DNA from: Chitiniphilus eburneus
GTDB lineage: Bacteria; Pseudomonadota; Gammaproteobacteria; Burkholderiales; Chitinibacteraceae
Reading direction: 5' to 3'
Assembly: GCF_005048205.1 (NCBI RefSeq)
Contig: NZ_SUMF01000025.1
Coordinates: 1 to 47,327, forward strand
Length of the DNA stretch: 47,327 bases
Shown: positions 1 to 7,580 of the stretch, piece after piece
How the letters are laid out: each line of letters begins with the position of its first letter
Position numbering within the stretch: the first letter of the stretch is position 1
Position numbers and translations under genes: made by a program
The notes under the pieces: generated by a model
Seen by the model: the letters and a program-made list of their open reading frames with translations, nothing else
Databases searched by the model: none
Told to the model about the DNA's origin: nothing

Positions 1-978
1 AGTTGGCCATCAGGCCGCTGGGATGGGCCGGGGCTGCGCGGCGGCGCGGTGCTGGCCGGGCGCGACCTTGCCGGCATCGACCTCGCCGGCGCCGATCTAT
101 CCGGCGCCGACCTGCGCGAAACGCTGTTCGAACACGCCAACCTGCGCGGCGCCAACTTCAGCGGCGCCAACCTTGCCGGCGCCGTGTTCACCGCCGCCAC
201 GCTGGACGGCGCCGATTTCAGCGGCGCGCTGCTGGACGGCGCCAACTTCAGCGCCAGCCACGGCGGCGCAGTCTTCAAACAGGCGTCGCTGCGCAATGTC
301 AGCGCGATGAACGCCGCATGGGGCGGGGCCGATCTGACCGGCGCACTGCTGCAAAACGGCATCGCGCCCGGCATCGACCTGAGCGCCGCCGTCCTCGATG
401 GCGCTGTGCTCGACGGCGCCTTGCTGACGCAGGCCACGGCCGACGGCAGCCGCTGGCGCGGCGCGCAACTGAACAAGACCGTGCTGTTGCAAGCGCAATT
501 GAACGGTGCCGACTTCGGCGGTGCCTCGCTGGTGAAAGCCGTGCTGCTCGACGCCACGCTGGTCGGCAGCGCCTGGCTCGGCGCCACGCTGGACGCTTGC
601 GCGCTGGGCGGTAAGGCGGATTGGTCCGGCGCGTTGTTGTGTGGGCTGAACGCCAGTGCCTGCGGCTGGCATGGTGCCACGCTGGCCGGCGCCGACTTCA
701 CCGGCGCGCGGGTGATCGGCTGCGAGCTGGGCGAGTGCGATCTGAGCGATGCCATCCTCACCGACGCCGTCTTCGCGCGCTCGTTGCTGATGCAGGCGCT
801 GTTGCCGCGCGTCTCCGCCCGCCGCGCGGATTTCTTCCAGGCCCTGCTGCGCCGCGCCGATCTGCGTCAGGCCGATCTGTGCGAGGCGAATCTGGTGCAG
901 GCCGATTGCACGGGGGCGCTGCTGTATGGGGCGCGGTTCGATGGGGTGCGGCTGGAAGCGAATCGGAGGGTGGCGTGA
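1..978 (+). CDS. Pentapeptide-repeat protein (3' part; gene starts before the window)
   Basis: The reading frame is open from base 1 to the TGA at 976-978. Almost all of the 325 visible residues are pentapeptide repeats of the A(D/N)LxG type, for example DLAGIDLAGADLSGADL near residues 20-36, which form a right-handed quadrilateral beta helix. A GTG at 49 could be read as a start, but repeat-like sequence (LRGGAVLAGRDL) lies upstream of it in the same frame, so the true start is probably outside the window. Such repeats do not reveal a function by themselves. Long examples in proteobacteria are often the C-terminal half of DUF2169 proteins linked to type VI secretion; that link is inference because the N-terminus is not visible. 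No signal peptide or membrane segment is seen in this part. Confidence 0.85.
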   Translation, partial: SWPSGRWDGPGLRGGAVLAGRDLAGIDLAGADLSGADLRETLFEHANLRGANFSGANLAGAVFTAATLDGADFSGALLDGANFSASHGGAVFKQASLRNVSAMNAAWGGADLTGALLQNGIAPGIDLSAAVLDGAVLDGALLTQATADGSRWRGAQLNKTVLLQAQLNGADFGGASLVKAVLLDATLVGSAWLGATLDACALGGKADWSGALLCGLNASACGWHGATLAGADFTGARVIGCELGECDLSDAILTDAVFARSLLMQALLPRVSARRADFFQALLRRADLRQADLCEANLVQADCTGALLYGARFDGVRLEANRRVA

Positions 979-1010
979 TGAGGATCGGACGCGTAGCGGT
1001 TGTCGTGGTT

Positions 1011-1672
1011 GCGACTGCAACTGCAACAGCGACTTCAAAGGCTTTAAAGGCTGAGCGCCTTGCGGCGCGGCTGATTGACGCCCTTAGCGGCCGGGCGGGC
1101 CGGTTCATTTCTTTTGCTTCGCCAAAAGAAACGAACCAAAGAAAAGGCGACCCGCGCTTTGCGCCCCTCCGGGGTGCCCTCAGTCGGTCGGGAGCCTAAG
1201 GTCTCCCTCCACTTCCTCGGCGCCTGCGTAACGGGGGGAAAGGCCGTTGAATGCCAAGGGAAGTGAGAAGGCAAAAGCCACGCCTTTGTACCCTTGGGTA
1301 ACAAAACCACCAATTTTCACCCGCAGGCACTCGCACACGTCACCCCTTCCCTTCAAGGGGAGGGGCCGGGGGTGAGGATGGTTTGCCCGGGGCCCCTCAG
1401 CAGCGCCGAGAGGAAGACAAGCGGGCGGGAATTCGGCGAGGACTGTCTGAGTGAGCGTAGCGAGCGAGTTCCGCAGCCACCGCTCGATTGTCTGGAGCGA
1501 GGGAACCCCGGCCTGCCGGGGCGCGTATGCGGGGCGGCCTTTTCTTTGGTTCGTTTCTTTTGGCCGCGCAAAAGAAATGAACCGGCCCGCCCGGCCGCTA
1601 AGGGCATCAATCACCCGCGCCGCAAGGCGCTCTGCGTTTAAAGCCTTTGAAGTTGCAGTTGCAGTTGCAGTT
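1011..1672. repeat. Long imperfect inverted repeat in an intergenic region
   Basis: The 820-bp stretch between 979 and 1799 holds no convincing gene. Its main feature is a pair of inverted arms of about 135 bp: left arm near 1011-1148 and right arm near 1538-1672. Landmarks in the left arm are TTCAAAGGCTTTAAAG, GCGCCTTGCGGCGC, TTAGCGGCCGGGCGGGCCGG and CCAAAAGAAACGAACC; the right arm carries their reverse complements in reverse order. The region between the arms also has GC-rich short palindromes (about 1345-1400 and 1500-1525). It could be a degenerate non-autonomous element or a pair of copies of a dispersed intergenic repeat. No transposase is present. Confidence 0.75.
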
Positions 1673-1681
1673 GCAGTTGCA
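1652..1681 (+). repeat. Hexanucleotide tandem repeat (GTTGCA)x5
   Basis: Five perfect copies of GTTGCA, followed by diverged copies to about 1715. A shorter diverged version in reverse orientation lies at 1011-1029. Non-coding as far as can be judged; such hexamers can vary in copy number by slippage. Confidence 0.85.
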
Positions 1682-1799
1682 GTGGCTGTTGCCGTGGCTG
1701 TTGCAACAGCCGTAACTACGGTCACCGCAATCACCCCCCGCCCCGCCGTAGCGGCCCGCTCAACCAGAGCACCCCACAAAAAAAGAAGGAGCGCCCCCC

Positions 1800-3218
1800 A
1801 TGAAACGCCACCACGGCAGCATCGCCATCCTCATGCTCGGCATCCTCCTGCTCCTCCTCGGCGCCCTCGCCGTACTCGACGTCGGCCGCGTCATGGCCGA
1901 AAAACGCCGCTTGCAGAAAGTGGCCGACCTGGGCGCGCTGGCAGCGGCCGAAGCGCTGACCGACGGGCCGGTGAACGCAGCGCAAAACAGCGCGCTCAGC
2001 AACGGCTTCGACCCGGCCGGCGCGGGCCTGCTGCTCACCGTCGAACCAGGCGACTGGCAGACCGACGGCCAGTTCACCGTCGTCGGCACATTCGACAGCG
2101 CCAACGCAGTGCGCGTCACCGCGCGGCATGCGCCCTTCCCCACCTTCTTCCTGCCGGACGACGCCACCATCGTCGCCCACGCCATTGCCCGCAGCGGCAG
2201 CCATGCCACGTTCAGCCTGGGCACGGGGCTGCTCAATGCCGGCGGCACCAACACCCTGCTGTCCGGCCTGCTGGGCAAACCGGTGAACCTGACCGCCGCC
2301 TCGTACAATGGCCTGCTCAATGCCAGCGTGCCGTTGCAGGCGCTGATGGTCGGACTGAACGCCGGGACCGTCGAGCAACTGCTCGACAGCCAGGTCAGCT
2401 ACGACCGCTTGCGGCTGGCGCTGATCCAGGCGCTCCAGGCGCAGGGCGACGCCGCCAATGTCGCGGTGTTGCAGGCACTGACCAGCACCGTGCCCGGCAA
2501 TACCATCCGCGTGGGCAATAACGACGGCACCGGCATCCTCGACCTGGCCCTGGTCGATGCAGCCGCCGCCGTAGCCACCCGGGTATCGGCCGGCGAGCTG
2601 CTGCTGGCGGGGTTGCAGATGGCCAATCGCGCCCATGCGGCGGAACTGGGCACGCTGGTCAACCTGCCACTGGTGGCCAAGGTCGCCGTGAATGCCACGG
2701 TGGTGAACCCACCGGTGGTGGCATCGGGCGTGCCGGGGCTGAACCGCGCCGGGCAGTGGCAGACCATGGACCGGGGCAGCAACACCACGCTGGGGTTGTC
2801 GATATCCACGCTGCTGCCGCTGCTCAAGATCACCGTGCCGGTGGACGTGAACGTTGCCCCCAGCGAAGCATGGCTGCAAAGCATCGATTGCACCGGCGAC
2901 AGCATGACGGTGACCGTGGGCGTGCGCACCGCGGCGGCGTGCCTCACCAGCGGCAATTGCGCGCGCGGCAGCGGTACGCTGGTCTTCACCGTGGACCCCG
3001 GCCACCCACTGCCGCAGACCAAGACCCTCGGCGCCAAACAGAACGTGAGCAGCCTGCTCGGCGGCGTGCCCCTGCTGGGACCGGTCCTGGGTGCGCTCGG
3101 GGCGCCGCTGGATGCGGCGCTCGACCCGGTACTCGGCGCGCTGGGCATCCGCCTGGGCTACGCCGACGTCACCCTGCGCGGCGCGGAATGCCGTGGTGCG
3201 AGTGCGTTGGTAGGGTGA
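1800..3218 (+). CDS. TadG-like pilus-assembly/Flp-associated membrane protein
   Basis: 472 residues. The N-terminus (MKRHHGSIAILMLG, then a hydrophobic stretch to about residue 29) followed by DVGRVMAEKRRLQKVADLGALAAAEAL is the signature of TadG-like proteins (Pfam TadG-like N-terminal, DUF2134): one N-terminal membrane anchor and a D-x-G-R-x-x-x-x-R-x-x-Q-x-x-A-D-x-A-A-L-A-A-A motif. The rest is a large periplasmic region with no recognised catalytic motif and five cysteines in its second half. A strong ribosome site (AAGAAGGAG at about 1782-1790) fixes the ATG start. No other tad or flp gene is visible nearby, so the gene is isolated here; a role in pilus assembly is inferred from the family only. 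Confidence 0.8.
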   Translation: MKRHHGSIAILMLGILLLLLGALAVLDVGRVMAEKRRLQKVADLGALAAAEALTDGPVNAAQNSALSNGFDPAGAGLLLTVEPGDWQTDGQFTVVGTFDSANAVRVTARHAPFPTFFLPDDATIVAHAIARSGSHATFSLGTGLLNAGGTNTLLSGLLGKPVNLTAASYNGLLNASVPLQALMVGLNAGTVEQLLDSQVSYDRLRLALIQALQAQGDAANVAVLQALTSTVPGNTIRVGNNDGTGILDLALVDAAAAVATRVSAGELLLAGLQMANRAHAAELGTLVNLPLVAKVAVNATVVNPPVVASGVPGLNRAGQWQTMDRGSNTTLGLSISTLLPLLKITVPVDVNVAPSEAWLQSIDCTGDSMTVTVGVRTAAACLTSGNCARGSGTLVFTVDPGHPLPQTKTLGAKQNVSSLLGGVPLLGPVLGALGAPLDAALDPVLGALGIRLGYADVTLRGAECRGASALVG

Positions 3219-3300
3219 TACCCACGAGCGAGGCACAACGCAGCAATGCGCCCGGCCTTCGTCCTTCGCACCCACGTTTGAAGGTCGATTCGCCCTGGGG

Positions 3301-3732
3301 TTACTGCGACCCCACATCATCGACCGCCGCCGCAGCCTCGGGGCAGGTGGTGGCGACATCGCCGCGATCCAGCGTCAGCACACCGGTGCCGAATTCGCCG
3401 CGATAATCGCCCTGCAACCGCTTCGGATCGCCATTCACGCTGACGGTGACCTTGGGGCCGAGCACGAACTCCAGCCGCCAGCCCAACGCCTCGCGCTTGC
3501 CCTGGATCGTGATCGGTTGAAAACCGGCGCAGGCGATGCCGAAGCGGCCGCGTGCGGTGAAGGTGTTGGCGCCAGCCTGGTTCAGCGCATCGATCCACAG
3601 CGCCCGCGTGTGGCGGTCGCCATGCAGGTTGGCCCAATAGGTACCGACGAAATCGGCGGGTTGCGCCGGGGCGGGCGCGTCGGCCAGCACCACGCCGCAC
3701 GCCAGGCCCAGCAGCCACAGGTATCTCGACAT
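3301..3732 (-). CDS. Small secreted protein of unknown function
   Basis: 143 residues, starting at the ATG with AAGGAGG 7-8 bases upstream. Residues 1-23 (MSRYLWLLGLACGVVLADAPAPA) look like a Sec signal peptide; the cysteine is not in a good lipobox. The mature part has FVGTYWANLHGDRHTRALWIDALN, then beta-rich sequence with two cysteines (near residues 68 and 131) that could form a disulphide. I do not recognise the family. The gene is divergent from the TraB/GumN-family gene, with about 190 bp between the two starts. Confidence 0.75.
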   Translation of the reverse strand: MSRYLWLLGLACGVVLADAPAPAQPADFVGTYWANLHGDRHTRALWIDALNQAGANTFTARGRFGIACAGFQPITIQGKREALGWRLEFVLGPKVTVSVNGDPKRLQGDYRGEFGTGVLTLDRGDVATTCPEAAAAVDDVGSQ

Positions 3733-3921
3733 TGTTCTTCCTCCTTGCCCCTGTCCGGCGGGGCTGGCTGGCATGATATCGCCTGTCCCCCGCCCGCGTG
3801 CGGCGCGCTGCGCCACCCGACTTTGATCCCGCGCGTACCCCGCGCGAAAACGGTCGCCCAGCGCACGACGCGGCTCGTTATACTTGCCAGCCTTGTGTCG
3901 CCCCCTAGAACGGAGATTTCG

Positions 3922-4887
3922 ATGTTGCCCCGCCTTCGCCATCTGATGCGCCCGCTGCTCGCCGGGCTGTGTACCGCGGCCCTCCTGGCCCCGGTCGTCA
4001 CGCACGCCGCCAGCGACGACGTGAAGGATTTTCCGCGCTCGCACCTGTGGCGCATCGAAAAGAAGAACGAGCCCACCTCGTGGCTGTTCGGCACGGTTCA
4101 CGTCTCCGATCCCAAGGTGACCCGGCTTTCGCCCGCCGTGCAGGCCGCGTTCGATTCGTCCGAGCGCGTGGCCACCGAAGTGCGGCTGGATTTCGGCGCC
4201 TTCATGGAACAGGCCAATACCGTGCTGCTGCCCGAGGGCGAAAGCCTGAAGGACAAGCTGGGCGCCGCCTACTACACCAAGCTGGTACCGGAGCTGGAAG
4301 CACGCCACTACCCCGAGGCCGCCGTGCGCCGCCTCAAGCCCTGGGCCGCCGCGATGTACCTGATGGCGCCCAAGAAGCCCGATGGCGAACTGCCGCTGGA
4401 CCTGCTGCTGACCAAGAACGCGGTGGACGCCGGCAAGGGCTATGACGGCATCGAAACGGTGCAGGAACAACTGGCGGTGTTCTCGGATATCCCGGCCGAC
4501 AAGCAACTGGTGCTGCTCAAGACGCTGATCGACAACCAGAAGGACATGGAGGCCGGCATCAAGGCCATCATCGACCGCTACGTGGCTCGCGACTACGCCG
4601 GCATGGTGAAGCTGGCGCAGCCGGATTCCGACCCGGTGATCCGCGACTTCTCCGCCGCCGACCGCGCGTACTTCGCCGACTGGACCAAGCGCGTGCTGCT
4701 GGCCGAACGCAACGAGCGCCTGGCCAACCGCATCATCCAGGTGCTGCCCAAGGCCCACGCCTTCTTCGCCATCGGCGCACTGCACCTGCCCGGCAAGGAT
4801 GGGCTGATCGCCCGCCTGCGCGCCGCCGGCTACACCGTGACGCCGGCCGACGTGGTACCCGCCGCCAAGGCAAAGAAAAAGAAGTAG
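3922..4887 (+). CDS. TraB/GumN family protein
   Basis: 321 residues with a signal peptide (about residues 1-30, ending THAAS). The TraB/GumN domain follows: SWLFGTVHVSD near residue 54 carries the first conserved G-T-x-H motif, and FFAIGALHLPGKDGLIARLRAAGY near residue 285 carries the second G-x-x-H motif, which together are thought to form a metal-dependent hydrolase-like site (Tiki-type fold). The C-terminus is a lysine run (AKAKKKK). An in-frame ATG further upstream would put the signal peptide inside the protein, so the ATG at 3922, with CGGAGA upstream, is preferred. A strong terminator follows directly. The substrate of bacterial members is not established. Confidence 0.85.
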   Translation: MLPRLRHLMRPLLAGLCTAALLAPVVTHAASDDVKDFPRSHLWRIEKKNEPTSWLFGTVHVSDPKVTRLSPAVQAAFDSSERVATEVRLDFGAFMEQANTVLLPEGESLKDKLGAAYYTKLVPELEARHYPEAAVRRLKPWAAAMYLMAPKKPDGELPLDLLLTKNAVDAGKGYDGIETVQEQLAVFSDIPADKQLVLLKTLIDNQKDMEAGIKAIIDRYVARDYAGMVKLAQPDSDPVIRDFSAADRAYFADWTKRVLLAERNERLANRIIQVLPKAHAFFAIGALHLPGKDGLIARLRAAGYTVTPADVVPAAKAKKKK

Positions 4888-4910
4888 TCCCGCGTCACAC
4901 CACGCCAGAA

Positions 4911-4935
4911 AGCCGCTGCCAGCCAGCGGCTTTTT
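4911..4935 (+). terminator. Rho-independent terminator after the TraB/GumN gene
   Basis: AGCCGCTG, a 5-nt loop and CAGCGGCT, followed by TTTT. It lies 23 bp after the stop codon. Confidence 0.85.
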
Positions 4936-5027
4936 GTTGCGCCCGAAAACGGGCCGGACTGCCTCTTCCCATCCGGGCCGGTTGCGGTACACCATCACCG
5001 CATCGCGCCCAGACCCTGGAGAACCCC

Positions 5028-6065
5028 ATGCGTTACCGACTGCTACCCGCCTCCGACCTCAACGTATCCGTACTGTGCCTGGGCACCATGACCTTCGGCG
5101 AACAGAACACCGAGGCCGAAGGCCATGCCCAGCTGGACCGGGCGCTGGCGGCCGGCGTGAACTTCATCGACACCGCCGAGATGTACCCGGTGCCCGCCAA
5201 AGCGGAAACCCAAGGCGCCACCGAGCGCATCGTCGGCAGTTGGCTGGCACGCCAGCCACGCGACAGTGTGGTGCTGGCCAGCAAGGTGGCGGGGCCGCAA
5301 CGCGGCATGGCCTGGATGCGCGGCGGCCCGCAGTTCACCGCCGAACAGATCGTCGCCGCCTGCGAGGCATCGCTGACACGATTGCGCACCGATTACCTGG
5401 ACCTGTACCAGTTGCACTGGCCAGCGCGGCACGTGCCGATGTTCGGCGAGACCTACTTCGACCCCAGCCGCGAGCCGGACATGGTGCCGTCGGTCTACGA
5501 ACAACTGGAAGCGCTGGACCAACTGGTGCGCGCCGGCAAGGTGCGCCATGTGGGCCTGTCGAACGAAACGCCATGGGGCGTGATGGAGTTCCTGCGCGTG
5601 GCACGCGAAAACAACCTGCCGCGCCCGGTGACGATCCAGAACGTCTGCAACCTGCTGCATCGCGGCTTCGAGCACGGCCTGACCGAAGTCTGCCACCGCG
5701 AACAGGTGGCACTGCTGGCCTACAGCCCGCTGGCATTCGGCCTGCTGACCGCCAAATACCAGGACGACGCCGCCAGCGACGGCCGCATGACCCGGTTCCC
5801 CGGCTTCGGCGCGCGCTACGCCAAGCCCTATGTCCAGGCCGCCATCGCCGACTACGCCGCCCTGGCCCGCGCCAACGGCCTGACCCCGGCGCAACTGGCG
5901 CTGGCCTGGCTGAACAGCCGCTGGTACATGGGCAGCGTGATCATCGGCGCCACGACCATGGCGCAACTGGAAGAAAACCTCGGCAGCCTGGCGGTCACCA
6001 TCACCCCGGAACTGGACGCCGCAATCGAAGCCATCCACGCACGAAGCCCGAATCCGGCACTGTAG
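5028..6065 (+). CDS. Aldo/keto reductase, Tas-like
   Basis: 345 residues, NADP(H)-dependent oxidoreductase of the aldo/keto reductase superfamily. The start (MRYRLLPASDLNVSVLCLGTMTFG) and the long insertion after the catalytic histidine resemble the Tas protein. The tetrad residues are in place: D48 and Y53 in IDTAEMY, K86 in VLASKVAGP, and H130 in LYQLHWPARH. C-terminal sequence (SVIIGATTMAQLEENL) matches the coenzyme-binding end. TGGAGA lies upstream of the ATG. The gene stands alone, between a terminator and the CRISPR array. The physiological substrate cannot be inferred. Confidence 0.93.
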   Translation: MRYRLLPASDLNVSVLCLGTMTFGEQNTEAEGHAQLDRALAAGVNFIDTAEMYPVPAKAETQGATERIVGSWLARQPRDSVVLASKVAGPQRGMAWMRGGPQFTAEQIVAACEASLTRLRTDYLDLYQLHWPARHVPMFGETYFDPSREPDMVPSVYEQLEALDQLVRAGKVRHVGLSNETPWGVMEFLRVARENNLPRPVTIQNVCNLLHRGFEHGLTEVCHREQVALLAYSPLAFGLLTAKYQDDAASDGRMTRFPGFGARYAKPYVQAAIADYAALARANGLTPAQLALAWLNSRWYMGSVIIGATTMAQLEENLGSLAVTITPELDAAIEAIHARSPNPAL

Positions 6066-6108
6066 GCGGGGGCTGCGCGGCGGATCACGCGGAGCGGGGG
6101 CCGGCTCG

Positions 6109-6136
6109 GGGCATACCCTGATCGCGCGGGGAATAC
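6109..6136 (-). repeat. Degenerate extra CRISPR repeat at the trailer end
   Basis: This 28-bp stretch starts exactly 61 bp before the first clear repeat, which is the array's normal period. It matches the consensus at 19 of 28 positions by eye, and at 13 of 15 in the part nearest the array (CGCGGGGAA is intact). The 33-bp interval 6137-6169 would then be a fossil spacer. Decay at the end away from the leader is usual for arrays. Confidence 0.6.
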
Positions 6137-6169
6137 GGGCTGGTCGATGGCCGGCCTACCGCCGCCCAA

Positions 6170-6871
6170 GGTTCATCCCCGCTCACGTGGGGAACACTGC
6201 CATGCCTTCGGGACTCGAACCATCCACACCGGTTCATCCCCGCTCACGCGGGGAACACCAAGGGGCTGGCCGAATGGGCGCAGCGCAGCGGCGGTTCATC
6301 CCCGCTCACGCGGGGAACACGCATGCCATTGCTCCATCAAATCGGGAATGTGCGGTTCATCCCCGCTCACGCGGGGAACACAGCTCGGCAACCCTACCAT
6401 CCAAATCCTGGCGCGGTTCATCCCCGCTCACGCGGGGAACACCCACGAGCGCGTCAACGACCACGCCAGCGTGCCGGTTCATCCCCGCTCACGCGGGGAA
6501 CACGCGTCGTAGATGTAGTGCCCAGCCTGCGGCGACGGTTCATCCCCGCTCACGCGGGGAACACGTAGCGGTGACCGCGTTCAACCTCGGCAAATCCGGT
6601 TCATCCCCGCTCACGCGGGGAACACGACCACCGGCATATCGTCATTCTCGACGATGGGCGGTTCATCCCCGCTCACGCGGGGAACACAACACAAAGATGT
6701 GCTGCGGAAGATTCAGTTGCGGTTCATCCCCGCTCACGCGGGGAACACCACACGTCACCCATTAACACGCACGCAGCCGGCGGTTCATCCCCGCTCACGC
6801 GGGGAACACGGGAGAAATGACATAATTACGCCTGTAGGACAACGGTTCATCCCCGCTCACGCGGGGAACAC
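6170..6871 (-). CRISPR. CRISPR array, type I-E-like repeat, 12 repeats and 11 spacers
   Basis: Twelve 28-bp repeats start at 6170, 6231, 6293, 6354, 6415, 6476, 6537, 6598, 6660, 6721, 6782 and 6844. Read on the - strand each begins GTGTTCCCCGCG and ends GGGGATGAACC, with the GC-rich palindrome typical of type I-E repeats. Eleven are identical; the leftmost has one change (CACGTGGGG for CACGCGGGG). Nine are preceded on the + strand by C, which would make a 29-bp unit. Spacers are 33 bp (eight) or 34 bp (three) beside the 28-bp repeat, and none is duplicated. Decay on the left and an AT-rich leader on the right put transcription on the - strand, with the newest spacer next to 6871. No cas1, cas2, cas3 or Cascade gene lies in the window, so function depends on cas genes elsewhere. 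Spacer targets are unknown. Confidence 0.97.
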
Positions 6872-6945
6872 ACCAATTACAACACATTGATTCATCAACC
6901 AATATTCCCCCCACCCAAATCCACCAACCTTACAGCCCTGATCCG
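6872..6945 (-). promoter_or_regulatory. CRISPR leader with IHF site
   Basis: AT-rich DNA directly upstream (on the - strand) of the leader-proximal repeat. Read on the - strand, 6892-6880 is AATCAATGTGTTG, a perfect match to the IHF consensus WATCAANNNNTTR, 8 bp from the repeat edge. In the E. coli type I-E system an IHF site close to the first repeat bends the leader for Cas1-Cas2 integration, so the position fits a leader competent for adaptation. Confidence 0.75.
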
Positions 6946-7015
6946 GGGGTTCTTGGGGCGAGCGGCGGCGGCCCGGAATCCTGGCCAGGTGGCTCGCCAA
7001 CCCGCCAGATCAAGC

Positions 7016-7432
7016 TCATTTCAGTATCCTGATCCCGCCCCCGGCAGGTTGCGGGGGCCTCGGGCGGTTGCGCCAGTCGTAGAGGCGGCGCAGGTTGTCG
7101 GGGGAGCAGAACACCGTGTCGCGGTCGGGGTTGTCGATATTGCACAGGTCCGTGGCACGCTGGTCGGGGTCGATGCGGGTGGGTTCGCCGGGGTCGGGGG
7201 CCGTGGCCTGGGGTTCGGGCGTGGGTGCCACGGCGGGCACGGGGGTCGGGTCGGGGACGGGAAAGGCATCGACATTGGAGACCGCGCCGCCGCTGTAGTC
7301 GAGCCGTTTGCCGTCGCACGGGCGGTCGGCGTAGATCGTCTGGCCATCCTTCAGGCATTTGTAGACGTCGGCGGCGGCTTCGCCCGCCAGCGCCAGGCAG
7401 AGCACGCCCGCCATCTCGATCAGGTGTCGCAT
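7016..7432 (-). CDS. Secreted DUF4124-type protein
   Basis: 138 residues. The signal peptide is MRHLIEMAGVLCLALAGEAAA. It is followed by DVYKCLKDGQTIYADRPCDGK, the short DUF4124 motif (YKC...DG...Y...PC) found in many small betaproteobacterial and gammaproteobacterial envelope proteins. The middle is proline-rich (about residues 57-85). The tail has two more cysteines (LCNIDNPDRDTVFC). GGGAGGA 6 bases before the ATG at 7432 selects this start over a longer one. The role is unknown. Confidence 0.8.
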   Translation of the reverse strand: MRHLIEMAGVLCLALAGEAAADVYKCLKDGQTIYADRPCDGKRLDYSGGAVSNVDAFPVPDPTPVPAVAPTPEPQATAPDPGEPTRIDPDQRATDLCNIDNPDRDTVFCSPDNLRRLYDWRNRPRPPQPAGGGIRILK

Positions 7433-7580
7433 TGTCTGTTCCTCCCGTTCCGGTATCGGCCGCGCCAAGGGTCATCGGTTGCCGCGCAGGCTCCATAACC
7501 GACAGTCGGTCGCCCCACTTTGTCGTACCGCTCGCCATGCCTTACAACGTGCGCCTAATCGATTGCTTCAGGTTACGCTG

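Noticed and set aside
3238-3300. Possible small gene or element after the TadG-like gene
   Set aside because: Only about 80 bp, with no start, ribosome site, hairpin or repeat that could be supported.
6198-6230. Leftmost spacer contains GGGACTCGAACC, which resembles the complement of a tRNA T-arm
   Set aside because: The bases on either side do not form the five-pair T stem (only two pairs match), so a tRNA target is not supported.
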